Positions 49,246 through 56,368 of a DNA stretch of 62,552 bases are shown in pieces. The notes under the pieces were generated by a model. That model was not told the DNA's origin. It did not search any database and was given only the letters and a program-made list of their open reading frames with translations. Position numbers and translations under genes: made by a program. Each line of letters begins with the position of its first letter. The first letter of the stretch is position 1. This DNA is from Rhizobium ruizarguesonis. GTDB lineage: Bacteria > Pseudomonadota > Alphaproteobacteria > Rhizobiales > Rhizobiaceae. Where the stretch lies: the NCBI RefSeq assembly GCF_012349115.1, contig NZ_PQIG01000096.1, forward strand, positions 1 to 62,552. Reading direction: 5' to 3'.

Positions 49246-49848
49246 ATGTCGATCTTGCTGAGAAGTTTGTCGCTGTTGCTTGGAATAACATTGGCGGCGC
49301 CTGCCTCTGGCAATTGCTTGAGCGCTAACGAAACCAAACAGGGCGTGCTGCTTACCAGGGAAGTGCCTTTCTATTCCGTGTTCTACAAGCCGGACGGTCC
49401 GGGTCTCACCGAACAAAAGCTAGTGGAGCGTAACCGCTCACTGCAGCCGGTGTCGGCTGTATATTTGCATCCCTTGCTCGTCGAAAAGAGAGTTAGTGCC
49501 AGCGGGACGCATGAGCTGAAATACGCGAATGCGATTGCGTTAGACGATCTACCACAGAAGAAGAACTGGCAATCCGAGACGACGCTTTTCATCAATGGCA
49601 AAAAATCCGTTTCGGGCGCTACTATTATTAGGTTCGACGGCTGGGGAGAGGAAACTATTGCATCTTGTTCCTACAAGGTTTGGGCCGTCAACAGCCGTCT
49701 CGAACTGACCGGATTGCCTCCGATTATTTTTGAACAATACTATTCCCCCGAGCTTCGTCTCGTTCTTCGTTCGGTAAGGCTAGGCGTCTCCAACCAGCCG
49801 TTGAGCGAGGTTCGATTTGATCGGTTCCAAATTGGCTGGGGCAACTGA
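49246..49848 (+). CDS. secreted hypothetical protein
   Basis: A 200-aa product. Signal peptide MSILLRSLSLLLGITLAAPA, SGNC; the end SGNC could also be a weak lipobox. The mature part reads GVLLTREVPFYSVFYKPDGP, LQPVSAVYLHPLLVEKRVSA, GWGEETIASCSYKVWAVNSR and LRLVLRSVRLGVSNQPLSEV, mostly beta-strand-like. I recognise no family. Composition and length support a real gene. No clear partner. Confidence 0.7.
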   Translation: MSILLRSLSLLLGITLAAPASGNCLSANETKQGVLLTREVPFYSVFYKPDGPGLTEQKLVERNRSLQPVSAVYLHPLLVEKRVSASGTHELKYANAIALDDLPQKKNWQSETTLFINGKKSVSGATIIRFDGWGEETIASCSYKVWAVNSRLELTGLPPIIFEQYYSPELRLVLRSVRLGVSNQPLSEVRFDRFQIGWGN

Positions 49849-49927
49849 TTGTTTGTGGCCGAGCCTGCTAACACTGACTTAAAAAGCGGGAATGTCACAC
49901 CGGAACGCGATTAACATTGGAGGCCGT

Positions 49928-50065
49928 GTGAGCGGAACGAGAACGGCAATTGAAGCGACCGCGGCGGCGGCCCCTCGGCACACGCTCCCGCCTCAGTCTG
50001 CTCCGCAGCCCATGACGCATGGCCAAGAGAGCGGAGAAAGGCCGACGGCCAATCGCGTCTCTTGA
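49928..50065 (+). CDS. possible small ORF (45 aa)
   Basis: A GTG start (reading MSGTRTAIEATAAAAPRHTL) preceded by TTGGAGG at proper spacing, then PPQSAPQPMTHGQESGERPT. Low-complexity Ala/Pro-rich. The ribosome site is the only support; convergent with hipA. Confidence 0.2.
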   Translation: MSGTRTAIEATAAAAPRHTLPPQSAPQPMTHGQESGERPTANRVS

Positions 50066-50086
50066 GCTGCTGTCGCGCTGTCATCG

Positions 50087-51409
50087 TCAAGCGCCTCCGC
50101 TCGCGATCAGCGCATCCCGTGCGGCACGAAAGGCATCCCGCAGCGCCTTTTGACCTTCGAGCCCCTCAAAGGCGTAGCTATTGAGAAACTGACGTCCGGC
50201 GAACAGCTTGCGGTCGACGTGGCTCAGTTCGGCTTCCGCGCAGACCGCTGGCCAGCTTGCGGCAATCATCGTGACCTGGTTTTCAATCAGCGTGGCGGCT
50301 TCCGCCTCTTTCAGGTGATAATCCGGCGCGCCAGCTAGCAAGGTGGCGAGCGTGCTGGCGCGGCCACCGCCCTTGATCAGCATGGCCTGCGTGGCTTCGT
50401 TACCCGTGCGTCCCTGCGGGCAGATATCATAGGCCGGCGTCAGAGTGAGCATCCGGCCGTCCCAGAAGGCGGCATGATTGCGGGCATGGTCGTCGGTGTT
50501 GCCGCACAGCACGTTGAAGCAAATCCGCCCGTAGAGTTCCTTGAGCGTATCCTTGGGTGCCGTGAAGTGGCGACGGATCAGCTCGGCCAGGTCTTCGTAA
50601 GAGGCATAGCGCGCCATCATCTCATCAAGGCCCAGCATGGTCAGGGCCGAGACCATGGCGCGCCTCCTCCAGCCATCCTTTGTGTGCGTGCGGTCAAAGC
50701 GCTCGATCAGCAGCACGTCCTTTTGCGCGGCGCGGGTCATCGCCACGGACGCCGCGTTAAGCCCGCAGGCGGCTGCCAGCTTCATCGCGATGAATTCGGC
50801 CTTCACCACGCTGTAGGTGTCGTTGGTTGCCGAGAATTTAGCGATGAATTTCTTTGTCCCGTCATTAATCAGCGCCTTGGGGCGCGCGCCGCCAATCGAG
50901 GTGCCATGGTTGAGGGCCAGTTCGAGCGCCGGGGTCAGGGGGACGCCTTTTTCGATGAGGGCGGCCGCTTCCATGAGTTCGTCGAGCGATGCCTGCGCGG
51001 CATGGCGGGGGACATACTCTGTTGCCGAGGCCTGAAAATCGAGAGCGCCAATCCGGTCGGAGCCGGACTGGAGCAGATAGGTAAGTTCGCTGATCTCCGG
51101 CGCGCCGGCAGCGTCGGGCTTCTTGCCCGTCAGCCTGTTGATGATGACCCGGCGGCCCCAGGCATCGGGCGAGCCGTCGCGAATGCAGCTCGCCATCGAC
51201 AGGCCGTTGATGGGCGCGATAATGCCTTCCTGAAGCGGTAACTCCGGCTCATAGACGGAAATGGCGTTCTTGCGGCGGCGGTAACTGGCGCCATAGGTGA
51301 AGAGCAGGCGCTCGCCATTCTGGTCGAGGCGGCCCGCCACCACCGGTTCCGTCGCCCCCGGCAGCCACATCCAGACAAAGGCTTCCGTGGCGTCCGCCTT
51401 AGAAGTCAT
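50087..51409 (-). CDS. hipA: HipA-type serine/threonine kinase toxin
   Basis: A 440-aa HipA protein. N-terminal HipA_N domain with YRRRKNAISVYEPELPLQEG; the Ser-containing loop HGTSIGGARPKALI corresponds to the regulatory P-loop; FIAKFS holds the ATP-contact Lys; CGNTDDHARNHAAF carries the catalytic Asp and LTPAYDICPQG the Mg2+-binding Asp. HipA phosphorylates glutamyl-tRNA synthetase in E. coli and related targets elsewhere, causing growth arrest. The start follows GGAGG by six bases and overlaps the end of hipB. All catalytic residues are present, so it should be active. Confidence 0.93.
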   Translation of the reverse strand: MTSKADATEAFVWMWLPGATEPVVAGRLDQNGERLLFTYGASYRRRKNAISVYEPELPLQEGIIAPINGLSMASCIRDGSPDAWGRRVIINRLTGKKPDAAGAPEISELTYLLQSGSDRIGALDFQASATEYVPRHAAQASLDELMEAAALIEKGVPLTPALELALNHGTSIGGARPKALINDGTKKFIAKFSATNDTYSVVKAEFIAMKLAAACGLNAASVAMTRAAQKDVLLIERFDRTHTKDGWRRRAMVSALTMLGLDEMMARYASYEDLAELIRRHFTAPKDTLKELYGRICFNVLCGNTDDHARNHAAFWDGRMLTLTPAYDICPQGRTGNEATQAMLIKGGGRASTLATLLAGAPDYHLKEAEAATLIENQVTMIAASWPAVCAEAELSHVDRKLFAGRQFLNSYAFEGLEGQKALRDAFRAARDALIASGGA

Positions 51410-51731
51410 CATCGACCTCCTTCACCGTGTGGCGGACACTCTTGGGCAGCAGGGTCAGTTTTTCATCGAGACGGGTATTGTGCATTTGGAGAGTGCGCTC
51501 GTCATAGTCGAACAGGCGCATGCCCACGAGGGACGCGACTTCAAAGACGATGCCGATCTCAGGACCGGGCGCACCTTTTTCGATGCTGGTCAATGTCGTC
51601 CGGCTGATACCAGCACGGTCGGCCAGTTCCTGCGCGGTCAGGCCGCGCTCAGCGCGCCCGACGCGGATCAGTTTGCCGAGCATGGCGAGCGCCTGGTGCG
51701 TGACTCTGGAGTAGCTTCTCTGACGGGGCAC
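51399..51731 (-). CDS. hipB: HipB-type antitoxin / Xre repressor
   Basis: A 110-aa helix-turn-helix protein: LGKLIRVGRAERGLTAQELA, DRAGISRTTLTSIEKGAPGP, then IGIVFEVASLVGMRLFDYDE. The HTH_Xre domain covers residues about 18-75. HipB binds and neutralises HipA and represses the operon by binding palindromes. It starts at a GTG. hipB and hipA overlap by 11 bases. Four matching palindromes lie upstream (51747-51876). Confidence 0.9.
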   Translation of the reverse strand: MPRQRSYSRVTHQALAMLGKLIRVGRAERGLTAQELADRAGISRTTLTSIEKGAPGPEIGIVFEVASLVGMRLFDYDERTLQMHNTRLDEKLTLLPKSVRHTVKEVDDDF

Positions 51732-51746
51732 TGTTATGATCTACTT

Positions 51747-51876
51747 TGTTCATTTGAGTGGACATGAGAGTTTCTCCCGTCCAGAATTTTGGACATCATG
51801 CCATGGCGCTGGGGTGAAGTCAAGTTTTGTTCATTTAATTGGTCATAATGATAGTTTGCGGCCAGAATTTTGTACA
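51747..51876. promoter_or_regulatory. hipBA operator array: four near-palindromes in two 52-bp repeats
   Basis: Four 18-bp sites fit TG/CG-N-N-C-A, six bases, T-G-N-N-C-A: TGTTCA-N6-TGGACA (51747-51764), CGTCCA-N6-TGGACA (51778-51795), TGTTCA-N6-TGGTCA (51828-51845) and CGGCCA-N6-TGTACA (51859-51876). Within each pair starts are 31 bases apart, and the two pairs are 81 bases apart. Each pair sits in a 52-bp direct repeat (51745-51796 and 51826-51877). The hipB promoter falls between the pairs. The array also faces the divergent gene at 51946. HipB binding is inferred. Confidence 0.75.
51795..51823 (-). promoter_or_regulatory. probable hipBA promoter
   Basis: On the minus strand TTGACT (51823-51818) and CATGAT (51800-51795) are separated by exactly 17 bases, a good sigma-70 pair. 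Transcription would start near 51788, within operator site two, so a bound repressor would block it. The other operator pair lies just upstream of the -35. Confidence 0.55.
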
Positions 51877-51945
51877 TAGTACGGGTATAGAATGCGGGCG
51901 CGGCAGTTGGCGCGATAGTCGTCGCCTACATCGTGGGGATCGCGT

Positions 51946-52134
51946 ATGACAATTGAAGAGCTGATCGATATAGAGGAAGCAGGCTCAAGGGCACGGCCTC
52001 GGCCTGAAGGCCCACGAAAAACCATACGGCCCAAGGATTTCGTTGAACGCTTAGCAGGTTACAAGCTGTATGGCTGGAAGAAGACGCGGTCGGATCACAT
52101 GCAGTGCGAATTCGTCGAGTTCAGGCCGATCTGA
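51946..52134 (+). CDS. small hypothetical protein divergent from hipBA (62 aa)
   Basis: ATG frame MTIEELIDIEEAGSRARPRP, EGPRKTIRPKDFVERLAGYK, LYGWKKTRSDHMQCEFVEFR, PI. Acidic N-terminal helix and basic centre; soluble. It lies 214 bases from the hipB start and transcribes away from it, with the four-operator array between the two starts. I recognise no family. A HipB-controlled partner is possible but unproven. Confidence 0.55.
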   Translation: MTIEELIDIEEAGSRARPRPEGPRKTIRPKDFVERLAGYKLYGWKKTRSDHMQCEFVEFRPI

Positions 52135-52365
52135 TTTGGCCTGTCAATGTACTGAGCTCGAAGATGGCGCGTTTACGCGCGTGGCGGCCAGCCCGACGTA
52201 AGTGCCGATCAGAACGGTCTGAAGGCGTTCGCCGACCTTCGGTTTTCGATGACGTCCTAGAGAGTCACGGGATCCTCGGGCGGCACCTCCATCAGTCCCC
52301 CGTTCCCTTGCGTGTGGCCCGAAGGTATCTATTGTCGACGAATGCCGGGCGGTTGGGAGTATGTA

Positions 52366-53433
52366 ATGTCGGCAATGCCGTTCTCAAAGATTTCGACGCC
52401 GCTCAACGCGCTGTTCGCTACAATCGGTCTCTTGGTCGTTGCTACACTAACGACGCACGGCCTTACTGGACAGGAGAGGCTTGTCTTTGAGCTGCTACTT
52501 GCGGCAATTTGGCTGGCCTATCTCCTCCAATTGAGCGGCACATTGCTTTCACGGCGACACCGCTTGTCGGGCGGGATGCCGGCCCTCGTGATCGATTTGC
52601 TCGCGGTTCTGGTTCCGGCTGCTGCATTCTTGTTCGTCGGGTCCCCTGATCGAAACCTCTATTGCGCCATTTGGCTTTTCAAGCCGTTGCGCGACTCGAC
52701 CTTCTTCAGGCTGCTGGCAAAGGTGATCGCGAATGAATCGCGCAATCTGCTTGGCGTGACATCGGTGTTCGGCATCGTTCTTTTTGGCGCTGCGTTGGCC
52801 GGTTATATCATCGAGCGAGACGTCCAACCCGATAGGTTCGGCAGCATTCCGCAGGCGATGTGGTGGGCGGTCGTGACGCTGTCGACGACCGGCTACGGTG
52901 ACGAGATCCCGCAGAGCCTTGCAGGTCGAGTTCTGGCCGGATTGGTGATGATGAGCGGGATTGGTATTTTTGCACTTTGGGCCGGCATCCTCGCCACCGG
53001 CTTTTACGAAGAGGTTCGCCGCCAAGACTTCGTTCGTAACTGGCAATTGGTCGCTGCGGTACCCCTGTTCCAGAAGCTTGGTTCCGCTGCACTGATCGAG
53101 ATCGTTCGGGCGTTGCGACCGCGCATTGTCCCCGCAGGTGCCGTGATCTGCCGCAAGGGCGATGTTGGCGATCAGATGTTCTTCATTGTCGAGGGACGGG
53201 TCACCGTGGCGACACCCGACCATCCAGTGGAACTCGGTGCCGGAAACTTCTTTGGCGAGATGGCGCTGATCAGTGGCGAACCTCGCTCAGCGACGGTCAG
53301 CGCAGCAACCGTGGTATCGCTGCTGTCGCTCTACGCCGTGGATTTCCAGATGTTGTCGACCAGTAGTCCGGAGATCGCGGAGACCATCCGCAAGACGGCG
53401 CTGGAGCGGCGGGGCGGGCCGGCGAAGGAATAA
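52366..53433 (+). CDS. cyclic-nucleotide-gated potassium channel (MlotiK1-like)
   Basis: 355 aa, exactly the length I recall for Mesorhizobium loti MlotiK1. Six transmembrane segments (e.g. ALFATIGLLVVATLTTHGLT, VIDLLAVLVPAAAFLFVGSP) including the S4-S5 region LKPLRDSTFF-like sequence FKPLRDSTFFRLLAKVI; pore WWAVVTLSTTGYGDEIPQ with selectivity filter TTGYGD; S6 GIGIFALWAGILATGFYEE. C-terminal cyclic-nucleotide-binding domain from about residue 220: VPLFQKLGSAALIEIVRALR, MFFIVEGRVTVATP, FFGEMALISGEPRSATV with the phosphate-binding Arg. cAMP opens the pore for K+. Start at MSAMPFSKISTPLN. Confidence 0.94.
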   Translation: MSAMPFSKISTPLNALFATIGLLVVATLTTHGLTGQERLVFELLLAAIWLAYLLQLSGTLLSRRHRLSGGMPALVIDLLAVLVPAAAFLFVGSPDRNLYCAIWLFKPLRDSTFFRLLAKVIANESRNLLGVTSVFGIVLFGAALAGYIIERDVQPDRFGSIPQAMWWAVVTLSTTGYGDEIPQSLAGRVLAGLVMMSGIGIFALWAGILATGFYEEVRRQDFVRNWQLVAAVPLFQKLGSAALIEIVRALRPRIVPAGAVICRKGDVGDQMFFIVEGRVTVATPDHPVELGAGNFFGEMALISGEPRSATVSAATVVSLLSLYAVDFQMLSTSSPEIAETIRKTALERRGGPAKE

Positions 53434-53568
53434 TCCAAGCCTGATGGCTGCGGCATTGCAGCAGCCGGCGGAGGTTACGCCTCGACCGGCTCATAGCGAG
53501 CTCCCCTGGCCTTGCCGGCAGCGATTAGGCTCGAAATATCGGCTTGCGGGGCTTCAGGGGTTCCAATG

Positions 53569-54342
53569 TCATGATTGCCCGGCAGCTTCCAGAATGAGCT
53601 TGGTGATCTCGTTCGGATGTGAAATGAGCGACAGATGGCTGGATTCGAGTTCGATGGCTTTAGCGCCCATGCGTCTGGCCATGAAACGCTGCAGGTCTGG
53701 ATTTATCGTTCCGTCTTGCGTCGAAACGGCGTAGTAGCTTGGCTTGGAACGCCAAGCAGCGTTTGAGGTTTTGCCGGTGAGCAACGCCTTTTGGAATGGT
53801 TGTTGAACGGCATAGAGAACCCTCGCCCTGGCCTCGGGAAGGTCGCCCCCGAAATCGCGCAGGAACGCTTCCTCCGTCAGCCGTCCTTCGTCGCCGTCGA
53901 AGACAATGCCCGCGGTTGCCGGTGGTGTCGGGTAGGTTTTTGCCAAAGCTGCATAGTCCTCACCTGCATCCGGTGCTCGGGCAGCGACATAAACCAGTGA
54001 AGAGACGTTCGGATGTACACCTGCTTCGGTGAGGATCATTCCCGAAAAGGAGTGGCCGACAAAGACGGTCGGACCGTCCTGCCGGTCGAGGATGCGCCGG
54101 GCGGCCGCCACGGCATCGGGCAGCGTAGTGAGCGGGTTCTGGACCGCCGTGCAGTTTAGGCCCTTCGCTTGCAGCAGGGCGATAACCTCGGTCCAGCATG
54201 ATCCGTCGGCGAAAAGTCCATGTACGAGAACGACATTGCGCGCCTTTGGAGGCGTGTGGGTGGCGGCCAGGCCGGCATGTGTCGCAACAAGTGACGTGGC
54301 GGCGCCGACGAGCAAAGTTTTCGAAAATGTGCGTCTGTTCAT
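53569..54342 (-). CDS. Tat-exported alpha/beta hydrolase
   Basis: About 257 aa. The N-terminus MNRRTFSKTLLVGAATSLVA is a twin-arginine signal. The hydrolase core has VVLVHGLFADGSCW (oxyanion HG), VFVGHSFSGMI with nucleophile Ser in GHSFSG, and C-terminal ELESSHLSLISHPNEI with the catalytic His. The acid Asp lies in the region YYAVSTQDGTINPDLQ. Periplasmic esterase-like enzyme of the EstC/alpha-beta group; substrate unknown. It lies downstream of the SDR gene on the same strand, 67 bases apart, likely one operon. Confidence 0.88.
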   Translation of the reverse strand: MNRRTFSKTLLVGAATSLVATHAGLAATHTPPKARNVVLVHGLFADGSCWTEVIALLQAKGLNCTAVQNPLTTLPDAVAAARRILDRQDGPTVFVGHSFSGMILTEAGVHPNVSSLVYVAARAPDAGEDYAALAKTYPTPPATAGIVFDGDEGRLTEEAFLRDFGGDLPEARARVLYAVQQPFQKALLTGKTSNAAWRSKPSYYAVSTQDGTINPDLQRFMARRMGAKAIELESSHLSLISHPNEITKLILEAAGQS

Positions 54343-54409
54343 CATCATGATCGAATCTCCTTCGTTTGCGAAGCGGTAGGATTATTTGAACTCGGTCCGG
54401 ACCGGCATC

Positions 54410-55180
54410 TCAGATTGACATGCCGCCGGAGACCTCGATGCGTTGGGCATTGACCCAGCGGTTGTCCTCAGAGAGCAGCGAGGCAATCATCGGACCGATA
54501 TCGTCGGGCAGGCCGGCGCGGCCCAGCGCCGTCATTTCGGCGACACGCTGGTTCAGATCCGGATTGTCGCGGACCACACCGCCGCTAAAGTCGGTCTGGA
54601 TGGCGCCGGGCGCGACGACATTGACGGCGATGCGACGCGGTCCCAGCTCCTTTGCCATGTACCGGGTCAGCACCTCGACCGCTCCCTTCATCGCACCGTA
54701 AGCAGCGCTGCCAGGAACGATAATGCGAGTGAGGCCGCTCGACACGTTGACGATCCGTCCGCCGTCATTGATCAGCGGCAAGAGCTTCTGCGTCAAGAAG
54801 AAAACACCCTTGAAGTGCACATTGTAAAGCATGTCCAGTTCATCTTCCGTCGTCGCCTCGATGCTGTTGTGGTGCGAGGTTCCGGCATTGTTGACGAGGT
54901 AGTCGAAGCGCTCGGCGGCGCCCAGATCGGCGAGCGCCTGCTTTACGGCATCGACGAAAGGATCGAAACCGTGGGCGTCGCCGGTGTCGAGCTTGAGGGC
55001 AATGGCTTTGGCGCCGGCTTCAGCAACCAGGGCCACGACCTTTTCGGCTTCCGCCCTGCTGGAATTATAGGTGAGGATCGAGTCGACACCACGTCTGGCG
55101 AGGTTGAGCACGGTGTTGCGGCCCAGCCCGCGGCTGCCGCCGGTGACGATTGCGATTTTGCGTTCGGAATTCTGTGTCAT
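54410..55180 (-). CDS. short-chain dehydrogenase/reductase
   Basis: A 256-aa SDR. NAD(P) motif IVTGGSRGLGRNTVLN near residue 12 (TGxxxGxG), VNNAGTSHHNSIE near 90, catalytic NVSSGLTRIIVPGSAAYGAM with Ser and Tyr, K in YGAMKGAVE (YxxxK), and the PGAIQTDFSG segment after it. Cytosolic oxidoreductase for an unknown alcohol or ketone. I chose MTQNSERKIAIVTGG as start; a long upstream frame belongs to the antisense AraC region. Diverges from araC and precedes the hydrolase gene. Confidence 0.92.
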   Translation of the reverse strand: MTQNSERKIAIVTGGSRGLGRNTVLNLARRGVDSILTYNSSRAEAEKVVALVAEAGAKAIALKLDTGDAHGFDPFVDAVKQALADLGAAERFDYLVNNAGTSHHNSIEATTEDELDMLYNVHFKGVFFLTQKLLPLINDGGRIVNVSSGLTRIIVPGSAAYGAMKGAVEVLTRYMAKELGPRRIAVNVVAPGAIQTDFSGGVVRDNPDLNQRVAEMTALGRAGLPDDIGPMIASLLSEDNRWVNAQRIEVSGGMSI

Positions 55181-55312
55181 CGCCGTTCTCCTTTGTTGAT
55201 GACGGTGAACATAAGAGGGCGAAGCACGGGCGAACATGCCGGAACCGGCTTCTTTCTTGCCTGATCCTGCCTCCAGCGTTAATTTGGAATTCCAGATTTG
55301 CGGGGGATCCGA

Positions 55313-56203
55313 TTGAACACTCTTTCGATGTTGCATGATGCCGTCGTCGCCGCGTTTGCGGCTCATGGAAACGGGAGCCCCTATTTCACCGCGATCGACG
55401 GACTGGCCTTGCTCCGATCCTTCTCCGAGCGGCATCCGAACCACCTGATCCACCGGCCAGCGCTCTGCATCGTGGTGCAGGGCGCGAAATGGACGACGTT
55501 CGGCGAACGAAGGCTCCATTATCGCACCAGCCAGGCCATGGTCGTCAGCGTCGAGATGCCGGGTGCAAGCCAGGTGGTGCACGGCGCGCCGGATGCGCCC
55601 TATCTCAGCGCCGTCATCGAACTCGACCAGGCGATCCTACGCGAAGTCTATGAAAGCATGGAGGCACCGCCCACTCCGGCCTCCGACGAGCATGCCGCCG
55701 CCTTCGTTATGGAGCTCAACGAGGCGATCCTCGGCTGCGCCGCGCGCGCCGTCAGCCTGCTTGGCGAGCCGCAGGCAATCCCGCTGCTCTATCCCGGCGT
55801 CAAGCGCGAACTCAGCTACCGCCTGCTGGCCGGGCCACATGGCGGTGTCTTCGCCCGCATGGTCGTCGGCGCGGAGCGAAACCGGCGTCTGGTCGAAGCG
55901 ATCCACGCATTGCGGGGCAATTTCGACAAGCAGGTGCGCGTCGATGATCTTGCCGCGCTCGCCGGCCTGAGCCCGACAGCCTTCCATCGTCAGTTCAAGG
56001 CAATGACCGCGATGACACCGGTGCAGTTTCAAAAGCAGATCCGCCTGATGGAGGCGCGCCGGTTGATGCTGTCGCGCGAAATGTCGGCGGAAACGGTCGC
56101 CTTTGAGGTGGGCTATGCCAGCCCCTCACAGTTCAGCCGGGAATATGCCCGGCTGTTCGGGGCTCCGCCACGCCGAGACATCGGAAAGCTCCTGTCGGCC
56201 TGA
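55313..56203 (+). CDS. AraC family transcriptional regulator
   Basis: About 296 aa with an N-terminal AraC_N cupin (RPALCIVVQGAKWTTFGERR, AMVVSVEMPGASQVVHGAPD) and a C-terminal double HTH: VRVDDLAALAGLSPTAFHRQ, FKAMTAMTPVQFQKQIRLME, ARRLMLSREMSAETVAFEVG and YASPSQFSREYARLFG. It probably controls the divergent SDR-hydrolase genes. Start uncertain: TTG at 55313 (after GGGGGA) or ATG at 55328. Effector unknown. The gene ends before an AI-2E-type transporter gene. Confidence 0.88.
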   Translation: MNTLSMLHDAVVAAFAAHGNGSPYFTAIDGLALLRSFSERHPNHLIHRPALCIVVQGAKWTTFGERRLHYRTSQAMVVSVEMPGASQVVHGAPDAPYLSAVIELDQAILREVYESMEAPPTPASDEHAAAFVMELNEAILGCAARAVSLLGEPQAIPLLYPGVKRELSYRLLAGPHGGVFARMVVGAERNRRLVEAIHALRGNFDKQVRVDDLAALAGLSPTAFHRQFKAMTAMTPVQFQKQIRLMEARRLMLSREMSAETVAFEVGYASPSQFSREYARLFGAPPRRDIGKLLSA

Positions 56204-56368
56204 CTGTTTCAGCGTGCACGCCGAAACTACGCATGACCGCTGTCGGCGCGCAAAGCATCGAAGTGCAAGGGTCGCGACCGCGTCGGATTGAAGACGACTC
56301 TTTCACGGCGGCGGAAATGAAAGTACCAGCACCGTCAAGGAATACGAGCGGCGACGGAGAACCGATTT

